A DNA stretch of 60,561 nt from Deltaproteobacteria bacterium (GTDB lineage Bacteria > Myxococcota_A > Polyangia > Haliangiales > Haliangiaceae), in contig JAIOQA010000271.1 in assembly GCA_021413675.1 (NCBI GenBank), positions 1-60,561 on the forward strand, written 5' to 3'. Position 1 is the first letter of the stretch; each line of letters begins with the position of its first letter. Below, piece by piece: positions 1 through 9,634 of the stretch. The notes below the pieces were generated by a model, which saw only the letters and a list, made by a program, of their open reading frames with translations, ran no database searches and was not told where the DNA came from. Position numbers and translations under genes: made by a program.

Positions 1-1090
1 GCCCGCCGCTGGCGCGCCGGCTCCCGCGCCCGCCGCTGGTGCGCCTGCGGACGCGGCGCCCGCCGCCGCGGCACCCGTCGGCAAGGGCCCGCTCAAGTGG
101 TTCGAGCAGCTCGCCAAGAGGCAGTGGGACACCTCGGGCACCTTCTGGATGCCCAAGTCGGTCAACGCCGCCGCCGATGGCGTCGACTCGATGTTCTACG
201 CGACCCTCGGGCTCTCGATCTTCTGCTTCCTCGGCATCGCGGTCGTGACGATCTGGTTCGTCATCAAGTACCGCGCGCGCCCCGGCCACAAGGCCCAGCC
301 GTCGACCGCCCACAGCGACGCGATGGAGATCACCTGGACCGTCATCCCGACGATCATCGTGGTGTTCCTCTTCATCTTCGGCTGGCGCGACTACGTGCAC
401 ATGATGACCGCGCCGCAGAAGGCGGTGGAGATCCAGGTCACCGCACAGAAGTGGCAGTGGACCTTCACGCACTCGAACGGCGTCTCCGACGACGTCCTGT
501 ACGTGCCGGTCAACACGCCGATCCGGCTGATCATGACCTCGAAGGACGTGATCCACTCCTTCTACGTCCCGGTGTTCCGCGTGAAGCAGGACGTCGTCCC
601 GCAGCGCTACACCTCGATCTGGTTCCAGGCGACCAAGCCCGGCACCTACCGGCTCTACTGCGCCGAGTACTGCGGCGGCGAGGGCGAGGGCCTGAAGTCA
701 GGCCACTCGCAGATGAAGACCGTCGTCGTCGTCCTGCCGCCCGGCGACTACGAGCGGTACCTGGCTGACTCGGCGGACACGTCGAAGATGCCGCCCGCCG
801 AGCTCGGCGCCAAGCTGTACGAGAAGAAGGGCTGCGTCGGCTGCCACTCCGTCGACGGCAGCCCGAAGACCGGCCCGACCTGGAAGGGCGACTTCGGCAC
901 CGAGGCCCAGCTCGACGACGGCAGCACCGTGACCGTCGACGAGAACTACCTCCGCGAGTCCATCCTGCGGCCGCAGGCCAAGGCCCGCGCGACATTCGCT
1001 GCCAGCAAGGGCGTGATGCCGCCGTTCGAAGGCCAGCTCAAAGAGCACGAGCTCGCGGCCCTCATCGCTTACATCAAGAGCCTGAAGTAG
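1..1090 (+). CDS. coxB: Cytochrome c oxidase subunit II with fused cytochrome c domain, 5' partial
   Basis: The reading frame is already open at base 2, so the true start lies upstream of the window; the first internal ATG (149) would cut off part of the protein. The visible part begins with an Ala/Pro-rich linker, then [10 protein letters not shown], one membrane helix (about 190-270 bp), the CuA cupredoxin domain (VIHSFYVP, then CAEYC...GHSQM) and a C-terminal class I cytochrome c domain with heme motif CVGCH near 834. This subunit takes electrons from cytochrome c at the periplasmic CuA site and passes them to subunit I. The CuA loop has ten residues between the second Cys and the His, where the family normally has three (see findings). 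It leads the cox operon, with subunit I starting 14 bp downstream. Confidence 0.95.
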   Translation, partial: PAAGAPAPAPAAGAPADAAPAAAAPVGKGPLKWFEQLAKRQWDTSGTFWMPKSVNAAADGVDSMFYATLGLSIFCFLGIAVVTIWFVIKYRARPGHKAQPSTAHSDAMEITWTVIPTIIVVFLFIFGWRDYVHMMTAPQKAVEIQVTAQKWQWTFTHSNGVSDDVLYVPVNTPIRLIMTSKDVIHSFYVPVFRVKQDVVPQRYTSIWFQATKPGTYRLYCAEYCGGEGEGLKSGHSQMKTVVVVLPPGDYERYLADSADTSKMPPAELGAKLYEKKGCVGCHSVDGSPKTGPTWKGDFGTEAQLDDGSTVTVDENYLRESILRPQAKARATFAASKGVMPPFEGQLKEHELAALIAYIKSLK

Positions 1091-1104
1091 AGGCGAGGAT
1101 CCCC

Positions 1105-2778
<1,674 letters not shown>

Positions 2779-2807
2779 GTGCTCGCCGGTATCTCCTACG
2801 GAGTTGA

Positions 2808-4040
2808 ATGATGAGCGAACCGCACGATCCCGACAGCGGGCACCACGGCGAGCACGATGGTCACGACCACGGTCATGGCCACGGCTCCCGGTTCATCCAG
2901 CACCACTACGACGACGCGAGTCACCAGTTCGACTCCGGCAAGCTCGGCATCTGGGCGTTCCTCGTCCAGGAAGTGCTGTTCTTCTCGGCGCTGTTCGTCT
3001 GTTACATCCTCTACCGGACGCACCATCCGGAGATCTACGAGTACGCGCACCACTACCTGCAGGTGAAGTTCGGCGCGATCAACACGGGCGTGCTGATCCT
3101 CTCGAGCCTCACGGCGGCGTGGGCGGTGCGGTGCGCCCAGCTCAACCAGCGCAAGGGCCTGATCCTCTGCCTGACCGTCACGATCGCGTGCGCGGTTGGC
3201 TTCCTCGGCATCAAGTACGTCGAGTACGCGCACAAGATCGAGATGGGCGAGCTCTACGGCGCGAAGTTCGACCCGTGCGCGACCCCGAACGAGACCCCGC
3301 TGCTCACCAAGAGCAAGCTGTGCAAGGGCACCAAGTCGTCGGTGGTCTGGAACAAGGACACCGGCAAGCCCGACGCCGGCTGCATCGGCCCCAAGGCGTT
3401 CCGCATCAACGCCGAGACCCACGCGATCACCGCCAAGTGCACGGTCGACGAGGTCAAGTTCGCGCTCAACGGTGACAAGAAGACCGAGCAGAGCCGACGC
3501 TCGCTCGAGCCGTGCGAGATGGAGCGCGAGGCGGGCGGCGAATCCAAGCCCAAGAAGACCCCGTGCTTCCTGATCCAGGCCAACGAGAACGTGTGCGGCG
3601 CTGGCGCCGGCGCGCTCGCGCTCTACGGCGACGAGGAGAAGCGCGGTGACGACATCGGCCTCGACGTCGCGTGCGTCGATCTGCCGGCGGTCGAGGCCAA
3701 GGCCGACGTCTTCGCGACGCCCGAGACCACGACGACGCTCGGCGCCAAGCAGATCCAGCCGATCGCGGCCAAGACCGACGCGGAGGAGGTCGAGGAGCTC
3801 GAGTCGTCGCCGCCGCCGCCGAAGACGAACATGTTCTTCAGCATCTACTTCGCGATGACCGGTCTCCACGGCATCCACGTGCTGTTCGGCATCTTCGTGT
3901 TCGTGTGGCTCCTGATCCGCGCGATCAAGGGTCACTTCACGCCCGACTACTTCGGTCCGGTCGACTACGCGGCGCTGTACTGGCACCTCGTGGACCTGAT
4001 CTGGATCTTCCTGTTCCCGCTCATGTACCTGATCCACTGA
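2808..4040 (+). CDS. coxC: Cytochrome c oxidase subunit III with large Cys-rich insertion
   Basis: A 410-residue subunit III, about twice the usual size of the five-helix bacterial form. It begins with a His/Asp-rich tail (residues 1-35). Three helices follow at about 46-70, 91-110 and 117-140, and two more at about 342-372 and 386-409; MTGLHGIHVLFG is the family signature. Between helices three and four sits a hydrophilic segment (about 150-340) with eight cysteines at 157, 172, 192, 211, 236, 253, 263 and 289, ending in an acidic and Pro-rich stretch. By subunit III topology this loop faces the periplasm, which would suit disulfides. Two ATG codons are adjacent (2808, 2811) behind a GGAG; either could start. 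The frame is intact, so this is an insertion and not a frameshift. Confidence 0.9.
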   Translation: MMSEPHDPDSGHHGEHDGHDHGHGHGSRFIQHHYDDASHQFDSGKLGIWAFLVQEVLFFSALFVCYILYRTHHPEIYEYAHHYLQVKFGAINTGVLILSSLTAAWAVRCAQLNQRKGLILCLTVTIACAVGFLGIKYVEYAHKIEMGELYGAKFDPCATPNETPLLTKSKLCKGTKSSVVWNKDTGKPDAGCIGPKAFRINAETHAITAKCTVDEVKFALNGDKKTEQSRRSLEPCEMEREAGGESKPKKTPCFLIQANENVCGAGAGALALYGDEEKRGDDIGLDVACVDLPAVEAKADVFATPETTTTLGAKQIQPIAAKTDAEEVEELESSPPPPKTNMFFSIYFAMTGLHGIHVLFGIFVFVWLLIRAIKGHFTPDYFGPVDYAALYWHLVDLIWIFLFPLMYLIH

Positions 4041-4050
4041 GGAGCACGCC

Positions 4051-4437
4051 GTGGCCAACGCAACCGAACACCACGACGACCACGATCACGGCATCTCGCA
4101 CGTCGGCTCGGTCAAGATGCTCGTCGGCACCTGGGTCGCGCTGACGATCCTGACGATCGTCACCGTGCTCGCGACGAAGATCAACCTGGGCTCCAGCGGC
4201 AACCTCGGCCTCGCGATGGCGATCGCCGTCGTGAAGGCGACGCTGGTGTGCACGTTCTTCATGCACCTTCGCTACGACAAGCTGTTCCACAGCGTGTTGC
4301 TCGTCGGTGGCATCCTCGCGGCCGCGCTGTTCGTCGGCTTCGCGCTGATGGACTCGAACCAGTACCAGCAGACGATCATGTGGGACCCCCAGCACCCGCC
4401 GGCGGCCCCGTACGGTCCGCGCCCGATCAACAACTGA
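4051..4437 (+). CDS. coxD: Cytochrome c oxidase subunit IV (prokaryotic type)
   Basis: A 128-residue small membrane subunit. It begins at GTG (4051) behind GAGGAG and has a His/Asp-rich N-terminus resembling that of subunit III. Three hydrophobic helices follow (about residues 24-43, 52-73 and 80-98); the second contains the characteristic KATLVCTFFMHL. The tail is rich in Pro (HPPAAPYGP). The family stabilises aa3 oxidases and has no known catalytic residues. It is the last gene of the operon, 10 bp after coxC, and a strong terminator follows. Confidence 0.9.
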   Translation: MANATEHHDDHDHGISHVGSVKMLVGTWVALTILTIVTVLATKINLGSSGNLGLAMAIAVVKATLVCTFFMHLRYDKLFHSVLLVGGILAAALFVGFALMDSNQYQQTIMWDPQHPPAAPYGPRPINN

Positions 4438-4466
4438 TCGGCACCTGATCGGCGCACGCCGGGCGA

Positions 4467-4494
4467 CGCGAGGATCGTGAGGTCCTCGCGTTTT
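4467..4494 (+). terminator. Rho-independent terminator of the cox operon
   Basis: A perfect 8-bp stem (CGCGAGGA / TCCTCGCG) with an 8-base loop is followed directly by TTTT, 30 bp after the coxD stop. The T-run lies only on the plus-strand side, so it should end cox transcription before the converging gene at 4534. Confidence 0.8.
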
Positions 4495-4533
4495 GCGTTC
4501 CGGACGCCCGCGGTCTCCCTGGCGCCGTGCTGA

Positions 4534-5397
4534 TCAGGAGCCCAGCAGCATCCGGCGCGCGGCGTCGCGGACCGCCGCGGGATAGGTCGTCTGTAGCGGG
4601 ACGAGCTTGAGCTCCTGCTTGGTCATCAGCCGCAGGATCCGCAGCGCCTGATCGGTGGCGAGCCGCGGGTTCGCGAGCAGGCTGCGGCGCACCTCGGGGC
4701 TCTTCAGCCAGCCACCGTTGGCGACGATGATCTCGATCAGCGGGCGGGGCAGGTTGCCCATGCGCGAGATGCGCGCGATCTCGGGATGCGAGACCCGGGG
4801 GTTGCGGAGGATCGGCTCCCACACGCTCTTGCCGTACATGCGCTCGAGCGCGACGCGCTCGTGGGTCTCGCCCTCGCGCGCGACCCGGTACTGCTCCTGC
4901 AACGTGAGGTGGCGCAGCCGCTCGAAGACGTTGCGCGCGACCGGATCGCGGGGCGGAGCGTCGTCGTCCTCGTCGTCGCGGGTCGCGTCGGCATCGTCGT
5001 CGTCGTCGTCGTCGCCGGGGATCGCGATCGGCTGGGTGGTCGGCGTCACCGCGATCGGTCCGGTCGGCGGGATCGCGATCGGTCCGGTCGGCGGGATCGC
5101 GATCGGCCCGGTCGCGCTCGTCGGCGCGCCGCCGTCGCGCAGCGCCTCGAGCTGCGCGCGCATCGCCGGGCTGAACTGCTCGATCGCGAGGCCGGTGCCG
5201 CTCGCGTCGACGAACACCGCGCGCGCGTGCACCGTGAGCTGCGCGCCGGCGGGGCCGATCAGCACGAGCACGCACGCCGCGTCGTGCGCGAGCTGCGTGC
5301 CGCCGAGCCAGGCGCCGCCGCGCGACAGGTGATCGCGCCAGTGCCGATCGAAATCGGCGGTCGCCTGGAAGCGCAGCTCGTACGACGGACCCGGCAT
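4534..5397 (-). CDS. PilZ-like protein with C-terminal leucine-rich-variant/HEAT-like repeats
   Basis: A 287-residue protein; the start is the ATG at 5397 (MPGPSYELRF), the first in a frame that stays open far upstream. The N-terminal 90 residues resemble the PilZ-like domain common in myxobacteria (FDRHWRDHLSRGGAW), a fold often tied to c-di-GMP signalling, although I do not see a clean RxxxR motif. A low-complexity middle follows with TGPIAIPP repeats and a run of Asp. The C-terminal 120 residues form a helical-repeat domain (NPRVSHPEIARIS, VRRSLLANPRL). The same domain recurs in the gene at 45546-46295. It lies 44 bp downstream of the FecR gene and may share its transcript. The function is unknown. 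Confidence 0.75.
   Translation of the reverse strand: MPGPSYELRFQATADFDRHWRDHLSRGGAWLGGTQLAHDAACVLVLIGPAGAQLTVHARAVFVDASGTGLAIEQFSPAMRAQLEALRDGGAPTSATGPIAIPPTGPIAIPPTGPIAVTPTTQPIAIPGDDDDDDDADATRDDEDDDAPPRDPVARNVFERLRHLTLQEQYRVAREGETHERVALERMYGKSVWEPILRNPRVSHPEIARISRMGNLPRPLIEIIVANGGWLKSPEVRRSLLANPRLATDQALRILRLMTKQELKLVPLQTTYPAAVRDAARRMLLGS
5051..5114. repeat. In-gene 24-bp tandem repeat (TGPIAIPP units)
   Basis: Two identical 24-bp units (5051-5074 and 5075-5098) and a partial third encode repeated TGPIAIPP in the linker of the PilZ-like protein. Copy number may vary between strains. A run of Asp codons lies just beyond on the low-coordinate side. Confidence 0.9.
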
Positions 5398-5441
5398 CCC
5401 CGATCCAGCATACCCGAGCCGCGCCCGGACTGGCGGTCGCG

Positions 5442-6656
5442 CTACTGGCGGGCGACCGTGATGCGCTCGACCAGCCCGGCACGATCGCTGTCGGGGAAGC
5501 GGCCGAGGTAGGTGTGGGCGGCGGCGCGGCAGGCGTCGTCGATGCCGCCGCGGCACAGGATGCGCAAGCGCAGCCACAGCACGGCCTCGAGCTCGGCACC
5601 GTCGGGGAAGCGCTTCACATAGGCGCCGAGCGTGCGCAGCGCCTCGGCGCTCTGGCCGAGCGCGAGGCTCTGGACCCGGGCCATGCCGTAGAGGCCGCCC
5701 GAGGCCTGCGCGCCCTTGTCGTCGGTCGCGAGCCGGCGATAGCGCTCGAGCGCGGCGGTCGGATCGGTCGTGCCCACGTCGCTCGCGGCCGGGATCGGCT
5801 GCGCGGCGATGGCGGCGCGCAGATCGGCGATCGGATCGGCGGCGGCGGGCGGGGCGATCCCCGCGGCCGCACCGCTGCGCGCGGCGTGGCCATCGGCGTG
5901 GCCGTGGGGCGCGGCGGCGCCGCGCGGCGGCGCCGCGACGTGGCGCCGCGACAGCAGATCGTTCGGGCCGCCGATCGGGATCGCGACCGCGCCGGTCTGC
6001 GCGATGGGGCCGGTGGTCGCGCCGCGATCGCTGTCGATCGCGACCAGCTCGCCGCCCGCCCAGCGCTGGCCGGCGACGACGCGGGTCGAGGTGCCCGCGC
6101 GCTCGATCCGGACCTCGCCCTCGCGCACGCTGACCGAGACCGCGCCGTCGGCGCGCCGCTCGACGGTGAACACCGTCCCGACGTCGATCACGTCGACGTC
6201 GCCGGCGTGGACCACGACCGGAGGCAGGTCCTCGCGGTGCGCGACCGCGAGCTCGATCGCGCCGTGATCGAGCGCGACGTCGACGCCGCCGCCCGGGCGC
6301 GCGAGCGCGAACGCGGTGTCCGGCGCCACGGTCAGCACCGCGCGGCCGAGATCGATGCGCGTGCCGGTCGCGTCGGTCGCGATCGCCAGCGCCGGCGCGC
6401 CCGCGGGATCGCCGGTCGGATCGATCGCCCGATCCGGGGCGCGGCGCGCGAGGATCACGCCGACCGCGGCCGCGGCGGCGAGCGCGCCGCCGAGCACCGG
6501 CCACACCCAGCGCCGCGCCGGCCGCGCGTCGGCCAGGGCGCGCTCGATGCTCGCGGTGCGCAGCGCGCCGATCACGCCGCGCTCGATCGCGGTCCAGCGC
6601 TCGTCATCGAGCGGCTCGACCACGACGCGGTCGACGAGATTGCGGTCGTCGCTCAT
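5442..6656 (-). CDS. FecR-domain membrane protein with TPR-like C-terminus
   Basis: A 404-residue single-pass membrane protein. The N-terminal cytoplasmic part (1-48) precedes a helix at about 50-70. A FecR-like beta domain covers about 95-205 (VDVIDVGTVFTVERR, VSVREGEVRIER, VVAGQRW). A Pro/Ala/His-rich linker leads to a C-terminal TPR-like region (ALERYRRLATDD, LGAYVKRFPDGAELEAVLWL). FecR proteins usually control an ECF sigma factor across the membrane. The gene overlaps the upstream ECF sigma gene by 4 bp (ATGA type), so the two are probably co-translated and act as a pair. I do not know the signal sensed. Confidence 0.85.
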   Translation of the reverse strand: MSDDRNLVDRVVVEPLDDERWTAIERGVIGALRTASIERALADARPARRWVWPVLGGALAAAAAVGVILARRAPDRAIDPTGDPAGAPALAIATDATGTRIDLGRAVLTVAPDTAFALARPGGGVDVALDHGAIELAVAHREDLPPVVVHAGDVDVIDVGTVFTVERRADGAVSVSVREGEVRIERAGTSTRVVAGQRWAGGELVAIDSDRGATTGPIAQTGAVAIPIGGPNDLLSRRHVAAPPRGAAAPHGHADGHAARSGAAAGIAPPAAADPIADLRAAIAAQPIPAASDVGTTDPTAALERYRRLATDDKGAQASGGLYGMARVQSLALGQSAEALRTLGAYVKRFPDGAELEAVLWLRLRILCRGGIDDACRAAAHTYLGRFPDSDRAGLVERITVARQ

Positions 6657-7237
6657 CGCACGCCCTCCGCCAGCAGCTCGCGCAGCACCGGATCGGCCGC
6701 GGCCTTCGCGGTCAGCGCGCGGCGCGCGCGCCAGACCCGGAGCTTGGTCGCGGTCACGGTCGCGCCGGTCAGCGAGGCGACCTCCGCCATCGGCCGGCCC
6801 TCGAGCTCGTGCAGCGCGAACGCCAGCCGCGCCGCGGGCGGCAGCGCATCGAGCGCGGCGTACAGCCGGCGCACGCCCTCGCGCGCGCTGGCGCGGCGCG
6901 CGCCGCTCGGGCCCGGCGCCACCACGTCATCGACGAGCTCGAGCGTCGGCGGCGCGTTCTTGCGCTGCGACAGGTAGCGATACGCGACGCGCACCGCGAC
7001 CCGATCGATCCAGGTCGCGAGGCTGGCCTCCGCGCGCCAGCCCTTGAGCGACTGGAACACCTGGATGAACGCGTCCTGCAGCAGATCATCCATGTCGCGG
7101 TTGGCTCCCAGCACGCGGTACAGGCACGCGTGAACCCGCGCGCGGTGCTTGCGAAACAGCTCGCGCGCCGCCGCTTCCTCGCCGGTGAGGCAGCGGTCGA
7201 CCAGCACGATGTCTTCGACGTAGGCCACGGCCGCCAT
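6653..7237 (-). CDS. ECF-family RNA polymerase sigma factor
   Basis: A 194-residue sigma-70 family protein with region 2 (ELFRKHRARVHACLYRVLG, DMDDLLQDAFIQVF, ATWIDRVAVRVAYRYL) and region 4 (LPPAARLAFALHELEG, MAEVASLTGATVTATKLRVWRARR). There are no regions 1 or 3, as expected of ECF factors. It starts at ATG 7237 and is the first gene of a minus-strand operon whose next gene is the FecR-like regulator. It likely directs a small regulon under control of that protein; its target promoters are unknown. Confidence 0.92.
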   Translation of the reverse strand: MAAVAYVEDIVLVDRCLTGEEAAARELFRKHRARVHACLYRVLGANRDMDDLLQDAFIQVFQSLKGWRAEASLATWIDRVAVRVAYRYLSQRKNAPPTLELVDDVVAPGPSGARRASAREGVRRLYAALDALPPAARLAFALHELEGRPMAEVASLTGATVTATKLRVWRARRALTAKAAADPVLRELLAEGVR

Positions 7238-7429
7238 CGATCAACGCTCCAGCCGGGGCAACGCGTTCCGCGATCGCGCGCGGGCGGCGATTCGATCGAG
7301 GGGACGCGGCGCGCGGGTCATGGGGCGGGGCGCAGGCCGAAACACCGGCTGCAGGAGGATGGTGGCAGCCGCCGCGGCCGCGGTTACGCCGACCGCGAAG
7401 AAAATCCGCGCCCCGGCGGCGTGACGAGG

Positions 7430-8164
7430 TTACTCCTGCGATCCCGTGGACTTCGCGCGCCTGGCCCGCGGCTGCTTCGCCGGTTTGCGGGCCTTCCGCG
7501 GCTTCTTCGCCGGCGCCGGCGGCGCGACCGGCGCGCGCTGATCGAGCGGCCCCGGGCACACCGCGCGCAGCTTGCAGCCCTTGCACTCGCCGCCCGACCA
7601 GATGCGCTCGTACAGCGCCTGCACCTGATCGAGCAGCGGGCCGTCATCGGTGACCATGCCCAGCTCGAAGTTCCGCCGGCCCGAGCCGCGCGCGCCGAGC
7701 CCCGCGCCGGTCCAGTTGGCGCTGCCCAGGTAGAGGAGCGCGCCGTCGACGATCACCGCCTTCAGGTGCACGCGTGGGCAGACCCGCCGCTCGAGCGCGT
7801 GTTCGTCGAGCTCGGGGTGCGCGGCGAGCGATTCACGAAACGGCCGCGACGGGCGATCGGCGTGCAGGATGCGCAGCTCGACCCCGTGCGCCGCGAGCTC
7901 CGCGAACGCATCGGCGATCGAGCGATAGCTCGCGCGCCCGAGCTGGCGCCGCACGCCGGGCCGCGCGCGGTGATCCTCGACCATCAGCTCCTTCAGGTTC
8001 GCGGTCGCGATCCACACGCTGGTCTGCGCGCGCAGCACCGCCTGCACGACCTCGTCGTAGTGCCCGCGCCCGGACACCACGCGCAGCGCGATCGAACGAC
8101 GCGGGCCGACGAAGTCCACGCCGGCGAGGATCGCACGCACCTCCCGCGGTGTCAGGGCTGTCAT
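7430..8164 (-). CDS. Phospholipase D-like protein with one HKD motif and Cys-cluster tail
   Basis: A 244-residue protein of the PLD superfamily. One clear HKD motif lies near residue 133 (HLKAVIVDG followed by LYLGSANWTG). No second HKD is visible, so an active enzyme would need to dimerise as Nuc-type endonucleases do. After the catalytic domain comes a CxxCx5C cluster (CKGCKLRAVC) that may bind metal, then a Lys/Arg/Pro-rich basic tail suited to nucleic acid. A nuclease or phospholipase are both possible; the tail favours nucleic acid. The start ATG lies inside a perfect 12-bp inverted repeat (8155-8182). Confidence 0.8.
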   Translation of the reverse strand: MTALTPREVRAILAGVDFVGPRRSIALRVVSGRGHYDEVVQAVLRAQTSVWIATANLKELMVEDHRARPGVRRQLGRASYRSIADAFAELAAHGVELRILHADRPSRPFRESLAAHPELDEHALERRVCPRVHLKAVIVDGALLYLGSANWTGAGLGARGSGRRNFELGMVTDDGPLLDQVQALYERIWSGGECKGCKLRAVCPGPLDQRAPVAPPAPAKKPRKARKPAKQPRARRAKSTGSQE

Positions 8165-8182
8165 CCTTTCGGATGACAGCCC
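8155..8182 (-). promoter_or_regulatory. 12-bp hairpin with GAAA loop enclosing the PLD-like start codon
   Basis: GGGCTGTCATCC and its exact reverse complement flank four bases. Read on the minus strand the loop is GAAA, a stable GNRA tetraloop. The descending arm contains the ATG of the PLD-like gene (8164-8162). In mRNA the start codon and the ribosome site would be buried. It may be a translational control element or a terminator of the upstream MAPEG gene, though no T-run follows. Confidence 0.6.
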
Positions 8183-8234
8183 CCTTTCGATCGATCGGCC
8201 CCGTCGAGGACGACGGTCCCGATCTCATCCGGAC

Positions 8235-8266
8235 CCTGAGCCGCCGAACCTTCGGTTCGGCTCAGG
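8235..8266 (-). terminator. Imperfect hairpin over the MAPEG gene stop codon
   Basis: CCTGAGC and CGAACC pair with GGTTCG and GCTCAGG, with a 3-base bulge and a TTC loop. It overlaps the last codons and stop of the gene at 8262-8684. No T-run follows on the minus strand, so a terminator role is tentative. Confidence 0.35.
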
Positions 8267-8684
8267 CGGCATGCTGGACGATCAGGACGATGAGCGCCAG
8301 GAAGCTCACGAGCTGCACGCAGAAGAACGAGAACCGCACGCCCACGGACCGGTTGGTCTCCACGAAGCCGACGTGCACCGACGACTGGACGACGCGGGCG
8401 AGCGGGATCGCGATCGACAGCGCATCCACCGTCGCGCCGCTCGTGCCGCTGGCCTGGAGCGCGAGCACGATCGCGCCGAACACCGGCAGGTTCTCGATGC
8501 AGTTGGCGTGGGCCCGCATCGAGCGGCGATACCAGTCCTCGCCCTCGACCTGATCGGCCTTGAAGTCGGCGATCGCGCCGCGCCCGGACAGGATGCGACG
8601 CCAGCGGTACACGCCGATGGTGAAGGACAGGAGCAACACGGTCCAGGTCGCGAACCCGAGGAGGGCCCAGATCGGAATCGTCAT
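8262..8684 (-). CDS. MAPEG-family integral membrane protein
   Basis: A 140-residue protein with four hydrophobic segments (about 4-26, 60-80, 84-105 and 115-138). The motif RAHANCIENLPVFGAIV matches the conserved RAxxNxxEN(L/F)P element of the MAPEG family (membrane-associated proteins of eicosanoid and glutathione metabolism). Bacterial members are glutathione-transferase-like or uncharacterised. It lies 69 bp downstream of the LysR gene on the same strand, so they may be co-transcribed. The substrate is unknown. Confidence 0.8.
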   Translation of the reverse strand: MTIPIWALLGFATWTVLLLSFTIGVYRWRRILSGRGAIADFKADQVEGEDWYRRSMRAHANCIENLPVFGAIVLALQASGTSGATVDALSIAIPLARVVQSSVHVGFVETNRSVGVRFSFFCVQLVSFLALIVLIVQHAA

Positions 8685-8753
8685 GACGGATCTCCGGACG
8701 AGAGAGTGTTGAGGGCGCCGAGCGCCCGGTGTCGCGTCGCGACCGCGCGACGA

Positions 8754-9626
8754 CTACGCGCGGCGGGGCTGGTACGCGCGCAGGAGCGCGGCGAGCTGCT
8801 TCCCGCGGGCGTACTCCTTGTGCCAGACCGCGCGATAGACCAGCGTCGCGGGGACCTTCGCGCTCCGCATCAGCGGGAGCGCGCGCGTCTTCGTGGTCAG
8901 CCGCGAGGCCGGCAAGATCGCCGAGCCGAGATCGAGCGCCGCCCACTCCTGCAGCACGTGGTAGCCCATCGCCTCGCCGGCGTAGGTCTGGAGCGGCACG
9001 CTCGCCGACGCGAACAAGGCGCGCGTGGTCCGGGCCAGCCCGCACTGGTCCGGCACCATCACGAACCGATCGGTCCCCAGGGTCTTCAGCTCGACCGCCT
9101 CGGCCTTCGCGTCCAGGCTGCGGCGCGGCACGTAGTAGAGCGGCTCCTCGTGCACCGGGGCGGAGCGGAACGCGCGCGCGTACTCGCCGTCGGGGACGAG
9201 CGCGAGATCGAGGGTGTGCTCGCCGAGCCGATGCAGCAGGTCCGCCAGGTTCTCCTCGACCAGCCGGATCTCCGAGCCGAACCCCGCGTCGCGGATCGAG
9301 CCGACGATCTGCGTGAGCACGCTCGACGGGATCAGCGGCGAGTGGCCGAGGACGGTCGTGCTCTGCGCCTGCTGGACCTTCGCGGCGGCCACGAGCGCGT
9401 CGCGCCCGCCGAGGACCTGCTCGATGTACGGCACGAGCCGCTGGCCGAATGGCGTCAGCGCGACCTGCCGCGTGGTCCGGGAAAAGATGCGGTCACCCAG
9501 CTCTTCCTCGAGCTTCGCCACCGAGTTCGAGAGCGCGGCCTGGGTGATGCCGCACGCCCGCGCAGCGCGACTGAACGAGCCGGCCTTGTGGGCCGCGAGC
9601 ACGTGTTCGAGCTGCGTGAGCGTCAT
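8754..9626 (-). CDS. LysR-family transcriptional regulator
   Basis: A 290-residue regulator. The N-terminal winged helix-turn-helix (1-60) has the LysR signature FSRAARACGITQAALSNSVA followed by LEEELG. The rest is the two-lobed periplasmic-binding-like effector domain. LysR proteins usually bind DNA as tetramers and respond to a small molecule. It sits 8 bp after the monooxygenase-like gene at 9635-9916 and before the MAPEG gene, so it may regulate its own operon. The ligand cannot be predicted. Confidence 0.92.
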   Translation of the reverse strand: MTLTQLEHVLAAHKAGSFSRAARACGITQAALSNSVAKLEEELGDRIFSRTTRQVALTPFGQRLVPYIEQVLGGRDALVAAAKVQQAQSTTVLGHSPLIPSSVLTQIVGSIRDAGFGSEIRLVEENLADLLHRLGEHTLDLALVPDGEYARAFRSAPVHEEPLYYVPRRSLDAKAEAVELKTLGTDRFVMVPDQCGLARTTRALFASASVPLQTYAGEAMGYHVLQEWAALDLGSAILPASRLTTKTRALPLMRSAKVPATLVYRAVWHKEYARGKQLAALLRAYQPRRA

Positions 9627-9634
9627 GACGCGAC

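Noticed and set aside
149..1090. coxB starting at the ATG at 149
   Set aside because: The frame is open and has subunit II-like sequence upstream of 149, so the gene begins before the window.
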